Origin: Thalassotalea mangrovi
GTDB taxonomy: Bacteria > Pseudomonadota > Gammaproteobacteria > Enterobacterales > Alteromonadaceae
Direction: 5' to 3'
NCBI RefSeq assembly: GCF_005116735.1
Contig: NZ_SWDB01000011.1
Coordinates: forward strand, 1-64,000
DNA: 64,000 bases
A program made the position numbers and the translations under genes. The notes under the pieces are model-generated. The model did not search any database, was not told where the DNA came from, and worked only from the letters and a program-made list of their open reading frames with translations. Positions 43,054-54,667 of the stretch are shown one piece after another. Numbering within the stretch: position 1 is the stretch's first letter; the number at the start of each line of letters is the position of its first letter.

Positions 43054-43347
43054 TTAATCTTTATTCGCTTCTTCTACACGTGCTTTTAGTTTCTGTCCCG
43101 GTCGGAACGTGACTACTTTGCGTGCGGAAATCGGAATGTCTTCACCTGTTTTTGGATTTCGACCAGGGCGCTCATTTTTGACTCGCAAATCAAAATTACC
43201 AAAACCGGATAGTTTAACTTGCTCACCACTTTCCAGACAGGCGCGGATTTCTTCAAAGAATTCCTCAACCATCATCTTCGCGTCGCGTTTACTCAGTCCG
43301 AGTTGTTCGTACAGGTGTTCAGATACTTCTGCTTTAGTTAGCGCCAT
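43054..43347 (-). CDS. ihfA: Integration host factor subunit alpha
   Basis: 97-residue HU/IHF-family DNA-bending protein, partner of Ihf[41 protein letters not shown] and [15 protein letters not shown] are the alpha-subunit pattern, including the Pro-containing DNA-intercalating arm. It follows pheT by four bases, the usual pheST-ihfA arrangement in gammaproteobacteria. Confidence 0.97.
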   Translation of the reverse strand: MALTKAEVSEHLYEQLGLSKRDAKMMVEEFFEEIRACLESGEQVKLSGFGNFDLRVKNERPGRNPKTGEDIPISARKVVTFRPGQKLKARVEEANKD

Positions 43348-43351
43348 ACTC

Positions 43352-45736
43352 TTAGTCTCTCAATGATGCATCAAGTTCAGTGGTCAGGGCCTGCACAACG
43401 ATTTGCACAACATTATTGATGTCTTTCTCTTCCAGAGTACGTTCCTTGTCTTGCAAGGTTAATGCGATAGCCAGACTCTTATAGCCAGGCTCGATTCCTT
43501 TGCCCTGATATACATCAAACAATTCTAGGCCAACTAGGTGATTTGTGCCAACCTTTTCAATGAGTTGTAACACAGAATTTGCACTAACCTCATCTTTTAC
43601 AATTACGGCAATATCACGGCGGTTAGCCGGGAATTTAGAAATTTCTTCCGCTACTGGAATTGTCAGAGATAAAATTTCGCTCTGGCACAGTTCAAACACG
43701 AGGGTACGGCCGTTTAAGCCCAGTTTACGTTCCAGTTCCGGGTGAACAGTACCGACGTAACCGACTAACGTATCACCACGATAAATCGCAGCTGTCTGGC
43801 CCGGATGCAGTGCACTGTGCTCAGCCGCTTTAAACTCGTACGCATGACGATCTGCAGTTAATGCCAACAGCGCTTCCACGTCACCTTTGGCATCAAAGAA
43901 ATCAACCGCTGCTTTTTCAAGCTGCCAATGTTCACCACTGCGCAGACCGGTGATTACGCCAGCGAGCATGGCTTCCTGACGAACCCCATTTTCTGCGTCC
44001 GCATCCGGAATAAATCGCAAGCCAGTCTCAAACAGTCGAACTCTGTTTTGCTGACGATTCTGGTTGTAAACCACAGACTGCAGTAATCCCGGCCACAAGC
44101 TTACTCGCATTACCGACATTTCTGAGGAAATCGGATGCGGAAGCGTTAACACTTCATGCCCCGGGAACAACTGGTCCTGAATTTTTGGATCGACAAAACT
44201 ATAAGTAATCGCTTCTTGGTAACCGCGATTAACCAGCACATCCTTAAACTGGGCGATATTCAACGCCGCTTCCTGATGCTGCCTCATGGTCAATTTGGCT
44301 TCAGGCGCGACATTAGGAATATTGTTATACCCGTATACGCGCGCAATCTCCTCGGTCAGGTCTTCTTCGATGCTGATATCAAAACGATAAGCCGGCACTT
44401 CTACCGCCCATTGCTCGTTTGCGTAATCAACGGTGAAGCCAAGACGAGTCAGGATTTCAGTAACTTTATCGGTTTCGATATGGATACCAATACGGCTGTC
44501 CAGCTTAGCACGACGTAATGTGACTTTGGCCGGCTTAGGTAAGTGCTGTTCAGACTTGGCTTCAACAACAGGACCTGCCTGACCACCGACAATTTCAAGT
44601 AATAATGCCGTAGCACGTTCCATCGCCGCAAACTGCAACTCTGGATCGACGCCACGCTCGTAACGGTGTGATGCATCCGTGTGCAAACCGTACTGACGGG
44701 CTTTACCAAGGATCGCTAATGGTGCAAAGAACGCACTTTCCAGCAGAATATCCTGGGTCTCAGTTGAAACTCCAGAATCTTCACCACCGAAAATACCCGC
44801 CATGGCTAATGGTTTATGATGATCGGCAATCACCAGGGTCTTTTCATTCAGCTTAACTTGCTGACCATCAAGCAAGGTCAGTGGCTCCTCGGCCTTAGCA
44901 AAACGTACATTGATACCGCCATCGATTTTCGCCAAATCGAAAGCGTGCATTGGATGCCCCAGTTCCAGTAACACGTAGTTAGTCACATCAACCACAGGAT
45001 CGATGGCACGCACACCACAACGGCGAAGCTTTTCAACCATCCATAATGGCGTAGTTGCATTGACATTGATGCCTTTAATCACTCGACCTAAGTAACGAGA
45101 ACAGGCTTCGCCAGCACTGATTTCAATCGGCAATGCATCGTCAATTGCAGGAGCAACAGCGTCACAGTTAACCTCGTTGACTTCCAGGTTATTTAAAACA
45201 CCCACTTCACGGGCAAGGCCACGAATGCCTAAACAGTCACCACGGTTTGAGGTTAAATCGACATCAATGGTGACATCATCAAGCGTTAAGTATTCACGAA
45301 TATCAACACCTACCGGTGCATCGGCTGGAAGCTCGATAATACCGTCAGCGCTTTCTGCCATGCCAAGTTCAGACTCAGAACACAACATACCGTGCGATGG
45401 CTGGCCACGCAGTTTGGCTTTTTTGATTTTAAAGTTACCCGGTAACACCGCACCGACTTTAGCAACGGCAACCTTTAAGCCCAGGCGACAGTTTTTGGCG
45501 CCACAGACGATATCAACCACTTCGTCACCAACATTTACCTTGGTAACCTGTAATTTATCGGCATCAGGATGCTGAGAACATTCGATCACCTCACCTACAA
45601 CGACATTGGTAAACTCGCCAGCAACCGCGTCAACGCCGTCAACTTCAAGACCGGCCATAGTAATTTGATGCGTCAGTTCATCAGAAGAATTTGCCGGGTT
45701 CACCCATTCTCTTAACCAGGATTCACTAAATTTCAT
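43352..45736 (-). CDS. pheT: Phenylalanyl-tRNA synthetase beta subunit
   Basis: 794 residues, full length. N-terminal tRNA-binding (OB) domain ([20 protein letters not shown]), B3/B4 editing region, B5 domain ([15 protein letters not shown]) and the C-terminal anticodon-binding domain ([20 protein letters not shown]). It acts as an alpha2-beta2 enzyme with PheS, 11 bases upstream. Confidence 0.98.
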   Translation of the reverse strand: MKFSESWLREWVNPANSSDELTHQITMAGLEVDGVDAVAGEFTNVVVGEVIECSQHPDADKLQVTKVNVGDEVVDIVCGAKNCRLGLKVAVAKVGAVLPGNFKIKKAKLRGQPSHGMLCSESELGMAESADGIIELPADAPVGVDIREYLTLDDVTIDVDLTSNRGDCLGIRGLAREVGVLNNLEVNEVNCDAVAPAIDDALPIEISAGEACSRYLGRVIKGINVNATTPLWMVEKLRRCGVRAIDPVVDVTNYVLLELGHPMHAFDLAKIDGGINVRFAKAEEPLTLLDGQQVKLNEKTLVIADHHKPLAMAGIFGGEDSGVSTETQDILLESAFFAPLAILGKARQYGLHTDASHRYERGVDPELQFAAMERATALLLEIVGGQAGPVVEAKSEQHLPKPAKVTLRRAKLDSRIGIHIETDKVTEILTRLGFTVDYANEQWAVEVPAYRFDISIEEDLTEEIARVYGYNNIPNVAPEAKLTMRQHQEAALNIAQFKDVLVNRGYQEAITYSFVDPKIQDQLFPGHEVLTLPHPISSEMSVMRVSLWPGLLQSVVYNQNRQQNRVRLFETGLRFIPDADAENGVRQEAMLAGVITGLRSGEHWQLEKAAVDFFDAKGDVEALLALTADRHAYEFKAAEHSALHPGQTAAIYRGDTLVGYVGTVHPELERKLGLNGRTLVFELCQSEILSLTIPVAEEISKFPANRRDIAVIVKDEVSANSVLQLIEKVGTNHLVGLELFDVYQGKGIEPGYKSLAIALTLQDKERTLEEKDINNVVQIVVQALTTELDASLRD

Positions 45737-45747
45737 TGTCGGCTTTC

Positions 45748-46764
<1,017 letters not shown>

Positions 46765-46953
46765 TTACCGCAATACTCAGTGTCTGTATACGGGATTTTC
46801 AAAACCGATAATTTTACACGAAAACAGCCGCTAACATAGTGAAAAGTTGCCATTTTAGGAAATTTTTTACTGCCGGAGGTTGGATTCCGGCAGATGCAGG
46901 AAAATTCTTTGTAAATGCCTGTTAAAATGAGCCAGGCAGTTGCCCAATTCGCA

Positions 46954-48156
46954 TTACCGAAATAACACCGATTCGCGACTAAACCAATACACACAAAACA
47001 CGATTGACGCCAGGGCAAACAAACCCGTAGAGACAAATATCGGCAACAGGTAACTGTAATCGATGGTGCCCTTTAATAACTCTTTTATCGCCAGGGCGAC
47101 ATTAGAAATGGGTATCAGCGACCAGGTAAGATTTAACTTAATGCCTGGTAACATCGGGGCGATGATCGGAAATATGACCAGGATGGTTAATGGCCCCATG
47201 TAGTTTTGTGCTTCTTTGAACGAACTGGCGTAAATCGAGATGGCCAGTAGAATTGCCGAAAAGATTGCCGATACGGGTACCAACAACAGCACCATCAACA
47301 CATAGTCAAACCAGCTGACCGAGGCGAGAATGCTGGAAACCTGAGAAACATCGAACAGGCTTCCGATGATAAATGACCAGAACACCATCGAAAAAATCGT
47401 GATCAACGCCGTCATCATCGCCGTTACCGTAATGGTTAAAAACTTGCCGATAACAATGGCAAAACGTGACACTGGGGTCAGTAGCAGGGTTTCGATGGTA
47501 CCTCGCTCCTTCTCCCCGGCGCCCAAATCAATTGCCGGATACATGGCACCAGTCAAACACAGGGGAATTAAAATATAAGGAATAAATCCCCCCAGTGTTT
47601 CACCAAAACTCTCCCGTTCATCGGCCGTATCAATTTGCTCAACTTCTACGGGGGCTTTAAACGCGAGTAATTCGCTGGCACTAAAGCCTTTTTCGGCAAG
47701 AATTTCATCCTGAATATGCGTGACAAATTCATCGACCGCGTCCCGAACTTTCATGCCAATACCGGACAACACATTGGCGCCGTTGTAAAACACTTGCCAC
47801 TGACTGGTCTCGCCCGATTGCAGCTGTTGTTCAAAATTTGGATTAAGAACAATAACCAGATCCGCTTTATCGGTTTTAATGGCGTTAATGTACTCATCTT
47901 CGGAACCCAGTTCCAGCTCAACTTTCTCAAAGTCGCTGTGATAAAACATGGTCGAGGCAAAGCGGGCGGATGCCTCGGGATTCACCAGCACATACCTAAC
48001 CATTTTCTGGTGTTCTTTTAATGCAGCGCTGGAGCCCAGAAAGCCGATTAAGCCGAATAAAACGGGAAACACGACCATGGGCAAGGCTATGATAAAAAAC
48101 AAGGTTTTAGTGTCTCTGAGCAGCTCTACGAGTTCCTTATTAAACACTTGCCACAT
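46954..48156 (-). CDS. ABC-2 type exporter permease (NatB-like)
   Basis: 400 residues. One N-terminal helix (residues ~21-42) after MWQVFNKELVELLRDTKT, a large external domain (~45-175), then five or so helices. The segment YPAIDLGAGEKERGTIETLL is typical of the NatB/YhaP group of ABC-2 permeases. The first 17 bases overlap the ATPase gene. The substrate could be Na+, a peptide or a drug and cannot be read from sequence. Confidence 0.88.
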   Translation of the reverse strand: MWQVFNKELVELLRDTKTLFFIIALPMVVFPVLFGLIGFLGSSAALKEHQKMVRYVLVNPEASARFASTMFYHSDFEKVELELGSEDEYINAIKTDKADLVIVLNPNFEQQLQSGETSQWQVFYNGANVLSGIGMKVRDAVDEFVTHIQDEILAEKGFSASELLAFKAPVEVEQIDTADERESFGETLGGFIPYILIPLCLTGAMYPAIDLGAGEKERGTIETLLLTPVSRFAIVIGKFLTITVTAMMTALITIFSMVFWSFIIGSLFDVSQVSSILASVSWFDYVLMVLLLVPVSAIFSAILLAISIYASSFKEAQNYMGPLTILVIFPIIAPMLPGIKLNLTWSLIPISNVALAIKELLKGTIDYSYLLPIFVSTGLFALASIVFCVYWFSRESVLFR

Positions 48157-48940
48157 GGGTTACCTCCTGGCTCAATACGTGCATAAAAGAACGTCGCAAA
48201 TTACGATCAGGGCTTAACTGTCGAAAGGCTTCCATGGAGTCTGAGAAGGCACTCACACCATTATTAATAACGGTGACTCGATCCGCCAGCATACCTACTT
48301 CATCAAGGTGATGAGTTGAAAAAATGACGGCGGTCCCCTGCTCTTTCATCAACTGGATAAACTCGAGGATGGTTTCTGTGGCCATAATATCCAGGCCGGT
48401 GGTTGGTTCATCAAGTACCAGCACATCCGGTTTATGGATCACCGCCCTGGCAATCGACACCTTTTGCTGCATCCCGGTGGACAAATGCTCTACCCTGCGG
48501 TCGAGAAATTCACTTATCGCCAGGTTTTCGTATATTTGTAACGCTTCATTGCCCAAATAATCATCACTAACCCCATGTAACCGGGCAAAAAACTCAATAT
48601 TTTCCCGGGCAGTTAAGCGGCCATACAGGCCAGTTTTTCCCGAGAGAAAGCCAATTTTCTGTTTTGCCGCCATCGGAGATTTGATCACATCAATATCATT
48701 AATGCGCACCTGGCCGCTATCCGGCTTTAACGCCGAAGACAGTATCCTCAACGTTGTTGTTTTACCGGCACCATTTGGGCCTAATAGCCCTAGTACTTCG
48801 CCCCGCTGACAATGAAAACTCACACCTGTCAGTGCATTAAATACACCGTCCTGCTGTCTGGAGTCTAGTTTCTGGGTTCGATGAACATTACTGCGGGTAG
48901 TCAGGGAAAAGGTCTTGGTGAGATTTTCCACAGAAATCAT
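48140..48940 (-). CDS. ABC transporter ATP-binding protein (NatA-like)
   Basis: 266 residues. Walker A GPNGAGKTTTLRIL, signature STGMQQKVSIARAV, Walker B VLVLDEPTTGLD and H-loop STHHLDE. It pairs with the overlapping ABC-2 permease to form an exporter. A 28-residue insert before Walker A (NVHRTQKLDSRQQDGV) is unusual in length. It is transcribed divergently from the M28 peptidase gene. Confidence 0.93.
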   Translation of the reverse strand: MISVENLTKTFSLTTRSNVHRTQKLDSRQQDGVFNALTGVSFHCQRGEVLGLLGPNGAGKTTTLRILSSALKPDSGQVRINDIDVIKSPMAAKQKIGFLSGKTGLYGRLTARENIEFFARLHGVSDDYLGNEALQIYENLAISEFLDRRVEHLSTGMQQKVSIARAVIHKPDVLVLDEPTTGLDIMATETILEFIQLMKEQGTAVIFSTHHLDEVGMLADRVTVINNGVSAFSDSMEAFRQLSPDRNLRRSFMHVLSQEVTHVASV

Positions 48941-49182
48941 AATAATCCTTTATTTACCGACGCTATCCGTTGAATGCGGTCCACGCCATTTTATGCTGCC
49001 AGCTTATTAAGCCACTGTTATTCTGAAAGTTTAAACTTGTTTACCAAGTTTGCAATGTAAATCCTACCCTATTTCGCAATTGTCATTTATCGATACCGAG
49101 AGGTAATTTAACGACTTTTCCTTTTCATCCATCACTCAATTAGATAACGTAACCTTGCATTAAATAAGGAAGTAAACAGATT

Positions 49183-50811
49183 ATGAAATTGAATTATTTG
49201 CCCCTCCTGGGAGCGGTAATGAGTGTTACCGTAACGGGTAATGCCGTAGCAAAATCCTTCGAACAGGCATATCAGGATATCTCTGACAAGGCTTTACATC
49301 AGCACGTTAAAATCCTCGCTTCTGAGGAATTTGGTGGTCGCTTGCCGACCAGTCCTGGTGAACAAAAGACCATGGACTATCTGACGGAACACTTTAAAAA
49401 AGCGGGTTTCCAGGGTGGCTTTAATGGCAGTTTTTTACAGCCGGTCGAGCTCACCGAAATCACTGCCGATGCTGATATGGAACTGACGGTTAAAGGTAAA
49501 GGGCAAACCCTGACCTTTAACTATGTTGACGATATGGTGCTTGGCACATCGCGAGTCAGCGCCAAAGAATCGATTGTTGACTCGGACATCGTATTTGTTG
49601 GTTATGGTATCAATGCGCCAGAGTACCAGTGGAATGATTACAAAGACTTAGACGTAACCGGCAAGACCGTGGTGATGTTAGTCAACGACCCGGGATTTGA
49701 AACGCAAAATCCGCATTTGTTTACCGGCAGTGCCATGACCTATTACGGTCGTTGGACCTATAAATATGAGGAAGCGAGTCGCCAGGGCGCGGCGGCGGCC
49801 ATTATCATTCATGAAACGGCACCGGCTTCTTATCCCTGGTCTGTTGTTACTAATGGCTGGACTGGCCCACAATATGGCTTGTACCGGGAAGATAAAAACA
49901 TGGGTCGAGTCGGTCTTGAAGGTTGGCTAACCCGAGACACCGCGGTTAAATTGTTTGCACAGGCAGGTCTTAACTTTGACGAGTACAAGAAAAAAGCCCT
50001 GCAAGGGCCAATTGCCAAACCGTTAGGGCTAACAGCCAGTGCGACAGTGAAAAGCTCGCTGAAGCGCTCCACGTCAAATAACTTCATTGCCACCCTACCT
50101 GGCAGTGAAACCCCGGATGAGCAAATTCTGTTGACGGGTCACTGGGACCATATCGGCACCGATGAATCCCTGGAAGGTGATCAGACCTATAATGGCGCTC
50201 ACGACAATGCAACAGGTATCGGTGGTATGATTGAAATCGCCAAGGCCTTCGGTTCACTCGATAAAGCACCGAAGCGGTCGATTACCGTTATCGCTACCAC
50301 CGCCGAAGAACAAGGCCTGCTTGGTTCACGCTATTATGCACAAAACCCAGCCTACCCACTCGATAAAACCGTTGCGGTATTTAACCTCGACAGTCTTAAT
50401 ATTCTTGGCCAGACCAAAGATATGATCGTGCGAGGTATGGGTAAGTCGGAAGTCGAAGACTATCTGGCAACAGCCGCAGCAAAACAAAATCGCAAGCTGG
50501 TTAAAGAAACTAACCCTGCCGCAGGCAGTTATTATCGTTCCGATCATTTTAATTTCGCCAAACAAGGTGTGCCAGCAGTGTTCGCTGGTGGCGGTACCGT
50601 GCCAATCAATGATGAGGTAGCCGAATATCGTGAAAAAGTGTTGCCGGAAATGCGCCGTTGTTATCACCAACTGTGTGACGAGTATGATTCGAGCTGGGAT
50701 TTACGTGGTGCGATTGAAGACTTACAGCTAACATTCGATGCGATGTTCAATGTGGCCAATTCCAAAGACTGGCCAAAATGGTCGAAAACCAGTGAGTTTC
50801 AACGTAAGTAA
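49183..50811 (+). CDS. Exported M28-family zinc aminopeptidase with PA domain
   Basis: A signal peptide (to about residue 24, GNAVA-K) and a protease-associated insert around residues ~130-250 are followed by the di-zinc catalytic core. Metal ligands are His320 (GHWDHIG), Asp341 (GAHDNATG), Glu376 next to the catalytic Glu375 (TAEEQGLLGS), Asp403 (FNLDSLN) and His455 (RSDHFNF). 542 residues. It should release N-terminal residues from peptides outside the cytoplasm. AAGGAAG precedes the ATG and a strong terminator follows. Confidence 0.95.
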   Translation: MKLNYLPLLGAVMSVTVTGNAVAKSFEQAYQDISDKALHQHVKILASEEFGGRLPTSPGEQKTMDYLTEHFKKAGFQGGFNGSFLQPVELTEITADADMELTVKGKGQTLTFNYVDDMVLGTSRVSAKESIVDSDIVFVGYGINAPEYQWNDYKDLDVTGKTVVMLVNDPGFETQNPHLFTGSAMTYYGRWTYKYEEASRQGAAAAIIIHETAPASYPWSVVTNGWTGPQYGLYREDKNMGRVGLEGWLTRDTAVKLFAQAGLNFDEYKKKALQGPIAKPLGLTASATVKSSLKRSTSNNFIATLPGSETPDEQILLTGHWDHIGTDESLEGDQTYNGAHDNATGIGGMIEIAKAFGSLDKAPKRSITVIATTAEEQGLLGSRYYAQNPAYPLDKTVAVFNLDSLNILGQTKDMIVRGMGKSEVEDYLATAAAKQNRKLVKETNPAAGSYYRSDHFNFAKQGVPAVFAGGGTVPINDEVAEYREKVLPEMRRCYHQLCDEYDSSWDLRGAIEDLQLTFDAMFNVANSKDWPKWSKTSEFQRK

Positions 50812-50914
50812 CCTGCACTCTTAGCTGGTAAATCAATTGTTAATAAAAAGTTGAATATTTATTCTAATTTATAGCCAACAGCTATTGATTTTTACGTATA
50901 AATATTAGACATTC

Positions 50915-50946
50915 AAAGGCAGCCTACATCAAAGGCTGCCTTTTTT
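50915..50946 (+). terminator. Terminator of the M28 peptidase gene
   Basis: GGCAGCC pairs with GGCTGCC across a 9-base loop (with AAA/TTT extension) and is followed by six T residues. Confidence 0.92.
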
Positions 50947-51075
50947 ATTCTGGAACAGAAAGCAGTAGTGTGTTGATTACCCCTTTGGTTTAACAGTCAT
51001 TTCCCTTTCGTACTGTCCTTAACAAAGAATAAAATAACGTGATTTCGAGATAATGGTAAAAGGAGTAACACCAGC

Positions 51076-52743
51076 ATGTGTTCAATTTTCTGTGTTTTGG
51101 ATATTCAGGGTGATGCAACATTATTGCGCGAACAAGCCCTGCAATTATCCCGCCTGTTAAGGCATCGTGGGCCGGACTGGTCTGGTGTATACGCCGATGA
51201 CAATGCAATTTTAGTTCATGAACGTCTGGCAATTGTCGATACCGAAAATGGCGCCCAGCCTCTGTATAACGCAAATCGAAATCACGTATTAGCGGTTAAT
51301 GGCGAAATTTATAATCACACACAGCTGGAACAGGATGTTAGCCCTAATTACCAATTTCAGACAAAATCCGATTGCGAGGTGATCCTGCCATTATATGCCG
51401 AGCACGGTAGTGACTTCATCGATAAGTTACAGGGCATGTTTGCCTTTGTTTTGTATGACAAAGAAAAACAGCGCTATCTGATAGCACGTGATCATATCGG
51501 TATTATCCCGCTTTATACCGGCGTTGATGAACATGGTAACTTCTACGTAGCTTCGGAGATGAAAGCCCTGGTACCGGTTTGTAAGACGGTCAGCGAATTT
51601 CCTCCGGGTCATTACCTGGACTCGTCTGAGGGTGAAATCAAGCCTTACTATCAAAGGGATTGGCAGTGCTATGATGCCGTCGCTAATAATAATACCGACC
51701 TGGAACAGTTACGTGATGGTCTGGAACAGGCAGTCAAATCACACCTGATGACCGATGTGCCCTACGGTGTATTGTTATCAGGCGGCCTGGACTCCTCCCT
51801 GGTATCGGCGATCACGCAAAAGTTTGCTTCCCGCCGGGTCGAAGAAAATGACCTGAGCGATGCCTGGTGGCCGAAAGTCCACTCCTTTGCCGTCGGCCTG
51901 GAAGGTTCTCCTGATTTGCAGGCGGCGCAAAAAGTCGCCGATGCCATTGGTACCGTGCACCACACCATGCACTTCACGGTTCAGGAGGGAATCGATGCCC
52001 TCAAGGAAGTGATTTATCATCTTGAAACCTATGATGTGACCACCATCAGGGCCTCGACTCCCATGTACCTGATGGCACGTAAGATTAAAGCTATGGGCAT
52101 TAAAATGGTGCTATCCGGTGAAGGCGCTGATGAAATATTTGGCGGTTATTTATACTTCCACAAGGCTCCAAATGCGAAAGAGTTTCATGAAGAAACGGTT
52201 CGAAAGTTAAGCAAGTTACATATGTTTGATTGTCTGCGAGCCAATAAGGCAATGTCTGCCTGGGGTGTTGAAGCTCGGGTGCCATTTTTGGACAAAACCT
52301 TTCTGGATACGGCGATGCGCCTTAATCCTCAGGAAAAAATGTGCGTTGACGGGAAAATTGAAAAGCATGTGCTGCGCGCGGCTTTTGAAGGTTACCTGCC
52401 CGCAGAAATCTTGTGGCGCCAGAAAGAACAGTTTTCTGATGGTGTCGGTTACTCGTGGATTGACAGCCTGAAAGAGCACGTAGAAAACGAAGTCAGTGAT
52501 CAACAACTGGAAAATGCTCACTTTAAGTTCGAACACAATACCCCGCAAACCAAAGAAGCCTACTTCTATCGCAGCATATTTAGCGATCATTTCCCACTGG
52601 ATTCTGCGGCCAAGTGCATTCCCGGAGGAAAGTCGGTCGCCTGTTCAACGGAAGCGGCATTAGCCTGGGATGAAAGTTTTAAAAACAACGCGGATCCGTC
52701 CGGTCGGGCGGTACTAAACGTTCATAATCAGAGCTACAAGTAG
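51076..52743 (+). CDS. asnB: Asparagine synthase B (glutamine-hydrolysing)
   Basis: 555 residues, colinear with E. coli AsnB throughout. Cys2 (MCSIF) is the glutaminase nucleophile. The N-terminal domain has LMRHRGPDW-like RHRGPDWSGVYA and VNGEIYNH; the synthase domain has the PP-loop LLSGGLDSS and GEGADEIFGGYLYFHK. It converts aspartate, glutamine and ATP to asparagine. A hairpin follows. No regulator lies next to it. Confidence 0.98.
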   Translation: MCSIFCVLDIQGDATLLREQALQLSRLLRHRGPDWSGVYADDNAILVHERLAIVDTENGAQPLYNANRNHVLAVNGEIYNHTQLEQDVSPNYQFQTKSDCEVILPLYAEHGSDFIDKLQGMFAFVLYDKEKQRYLIARDHIGIIPLYTGVDEHGNFYVASEMKALVPVCKTVSEFPPGHYLDSSEGEIKPYYQRDWQCYDAVANNNTDLEQLRDGLEQAVKSHLMTDVPYGVLLSGGLDSSLVSAITQKFASRRVEENDLSDAWWPKVHSFAVGLEGSPDLQAAQKVADAIGTVHHTMHFTVQEGIDALKEVIYHLETYDVTTIRASTPMYLMARKIKAMGIKMVLSGEGADEIFGGYLYFHKAPNAKEFHEETVRKLSKLHMFDCLRANKAMSAWGVEARVPFLDKTFLDTAMRLNPQEKMCVDGKIEKHVLRAAFEGYLPAEILWRQKEQFSDGVGYSWIDSLKEHVENEVSDQQLENAHFKFEHNTPQTKEAYFYRSIFSDHFPLDSAAKCIPGGKSVACSTEAALAWDESFKNNADPSGRAVLNVHNQSYK

Positions 52744-52766
52744 CTGGTATTGCGGCGGGAATGACG

Positions 52767-52799
52767 GGAGTTAGTTGGTGTATATCGTCAACTAACTCC
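52767..52799. terminator. Perfect 11-bp hairpin between convergent asnB and the DUF3012 gene
   Basis: GGAGTTAGTTG pairs with CAACTAACTCC. The bases just before it (GGGAATGAC) match the GTCATTCCC start of the REP-like palindromes at 39938 and 40131 in reverse. No T-run follows on either strand; probably a shared, weak terminator. Confidence 0.55.
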
Positions 52800-52811
52800 A
52801 CAGAAGTCTTT

Positions 52812-52997
52812 CTATTGATCTTCTTCGTCTGGTTTTTGATCTAACACGCAATGTTCCGCGTAGTCGGCGGCTTCATTGGCGCTCCAGTCAGCTTTTGGCT
52901 TCTCTTTCATTTTCGCACACCATTCGTCTGAGCCTACCTTAGGCTGACAACCTACCATGAATAAACCGGCGATTAATGCTAAAAGTATCTTGTTCAT
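52812..52997 (-). CDS. DUF3012-family lipoprotein
   Basis: 61 residues. A lipobox (LFMVGC, Cys17) ends the signal peptide. The mature part, GSDEWCAKMKEKPKADWSAN followed by a second cysteine (EHC), matches DUF3012, a small gammaproteobacterial lipoprotein family of unknown function. Convergent with asnB. Confidence 0.88.
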   Translation of the reverse strand: MNKILLALIAGLFMVGCQPKVGSDEWCAKMKEKPKADWSANEAADYAEHCVLDQKPDEEDQ

Positions 52998-53227
52998 AAT
53001 TGACCCTGTAAGTTAAATTGTCGTTAAGCCATCCAGGCACCGATCCTTGCTGCGCAAAACTACGCTTCTCAGCATGCCAGGCCTATCGGCAATGACATCT
53101 GAACTACTCAGCGAGAATTTACAGCCCTCATACAACCTTAGCAGATATTATCCTTAACACGAGTTTATTATAATTTTGTTGGTGATTTTACATAATAAAA
53201 AGATGACGTTATCGCATTTTATCAGGT

Positions 53228-53434
53228 TCAGGACCAGTCTCTTGGTGCGTTCATATCGCATTTTTTACAATTAATTCGAAAACCTATTTTTCGTTTTCGT
53301 CCTTCATCACTGATCACCCAGGAACGATTTTGCCATGGCGGATTGTGGCGCACGTGCTGATGGTGCCCACAAGCAAGTTTGGCCAACCAGTGCTCATCTT
53401 CATCCAGCAAAAAACCTACAATTGCCTGTTTCAT
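53228..53434 (-). CDS. DUF3565-family protein
   Basis: 68 residues. LACGHHQHVRHNPPWQNRSW and a C-terminal INCKKCDMNAPRDW (CxxC) give a putative metal-binding set of Cys and His. This is the DUF3565 pattern, sometimes annotated as pressure-regulated protein. Function unknown. It is the only gene in a sparse 0.8-kb stretch. Confidence 0.85.
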   Translation of the reverse strand: MKQAIVGFLLDEDEHWLAKLACGHHQHVRHNPPWQNRSWVISDEGRKRKIGFRINCKKCDMNAPRDWS

Positions 53435-53790
53435 CGTTTACTTCTACTACCTTTTCTTTATACCAATTCCATTAAGTTTATGGACAGCTCAGAGTTAGGG
53501 CCGTAATTGGGCCTCTGACAATCTCCCACTATGTGGAATTGGTATTACCTGTTACTGTTATTGTTACTCGGTCGTATCGCCAATCCGTTTTATCGGCAAG
53601 CAGAGGATTCGATAATCGCCTTTGTGACCGAGCAATATTTTCAGCAGCCATCACCCATAAGCTTAGTTAGCAATGTTCGGTTGTAAAACCGTTGAGCACA
53701 AATTATTCATCTAGACTCTAAGCTGTACGTTAGTTGCATTCCCGGCAATAAAAGTCATGTTGTTGGTTTGCTCGTTCTCAGGTGGTATTC
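53435..53790. other. Intergenic region with a MITE-like element
   Basis: No gene seen on either strand. It contains the palindrome-ended element at 53460-53545 and the upstream region of the metallopeptidase gene. Confidence 0.6.
53460..53545. repeat. MITE-like element with perfect 12-bp terminal inverted repeats
   Basis: ATACCAATTCCA (53460-53471) is the exact reverse complement of TGGAATTGGTAT (53534-53545). The 86-base unit has no coding capacity and a related, decayed copy lies at 13236-13297. Internal CAGAGTTAGGGCC... and GGGCCTCTG parts could fold further. Confidence 0.65.
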
Positions 53791-54609
53791 ATGATGTTCA
53801 GGTACCTGACTTTAACTTTGCTGGTGGTCGCCTGGCACAGCGTTGCCAGCAATATTTCTATTCGTACCAGCAATCTTGACGAGGAACAGCAACAGAAAGT
53901 TGAATCCTGGCTGCAACAGGGATTACAGGCTGTTGAAACGACGCTCGCACCAATACCTCAACCAGCGATCGATATTCGCGTCAAAGGTGCAAGTGAGGCA
54001 ATGGAGCCGGTTCCATGGGGTCAAATTATTCGCAATTCGCCGATACAGGTATTGCTTTATGTTAATCCACGAATGCCGCTTACCGCATTTATCGATGACT
54101 GGACCTTGTACCATGAACTGTCGCATCTATATTTTCCTTATCTTGATTACCCGAGTTTCTGGTTAAGTGAAGGGTTTGCTACCTATCTACAATACCTTGC
54201 CATGTATCAGGGCCGGATCATCGATCGCAGTCAGTTTGTCGAACGCATACAACAAGGACTGCTCAGGGGCATGCATACGACCAGGGACAAACCCGGTCGT
54301 CTGAGTGATGTCAGTGCCGATATGTGGCAGACAAAAGCCTTTAAACGCGTGTATTGGAGTGGTGCTGCGTTTTTTATGGAAGCTGATTTACAATTAATTG
54401 AACAGGGGCAAGACCTGACCGAACTGGTCGCTACTTTCAGTCATTGCTGTTTAACCGAACAGATGACCGGGCAGGAATTAGTGAGGACGCTGGATGTGAT
54501 CAGTGATACTGAGATATTCAGCCAGCTTTTTGCAACCTATCGATATCGTCGCGACTTTCCTGATATTTCCGCCAGGCAGTTACATATACTGGCTAGTCAT
54601 TATCATTAA
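53791..54609 (+). CDS. Exported HExxH metallopeptidase-like protein
   Basis: The start at 53791 has AGGTGG five bases upstream; a GTG at 53782 lies over that site and is rejected. The signal peptide ends near SVAS-N. The zinc site HELSH is at 108-112, with a glutamate in LSEGFATYL at residue 127 as third ligand, a gluzincin-like pattern but with 14 residues between, four fewer than in M1 enzymes. A tyrosine-rich VYWSGAAFFMEAD follows, as in M1/M61-type peptidases. 272 residues. Exact family not settled. Confidence 0.8.
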   Translation: MMFRYLTLTLLVVAWHSVASNISIRTSNLDEEQQQKVESWLQQGLQAVETTLAPIPQPAIDIRVKGASEAMEPVPWGQIIRNSPIQVLLYVNPRMPLTAFIDDWTLYHELSHLYFPYLDYPSFWLSEGFATYLQYLAMYQGRIIDRSQFVERIQQGLLRGMHTTRDKPGRLSDVSADMWQTKAFKRVYWSGAAFFMEADLQLIEQGQDLTELVATFSHCCLTEQMTGQELVRTLDVISDTEIFSQLFATYRYRRDFPDISARQLHILASHYH

Positions 54610-54667
54610 TGCCAGCATCTGGCTCTTGTTCTATACACGAAGGTGGCGGGCAGCCAGTTATTGTTAA

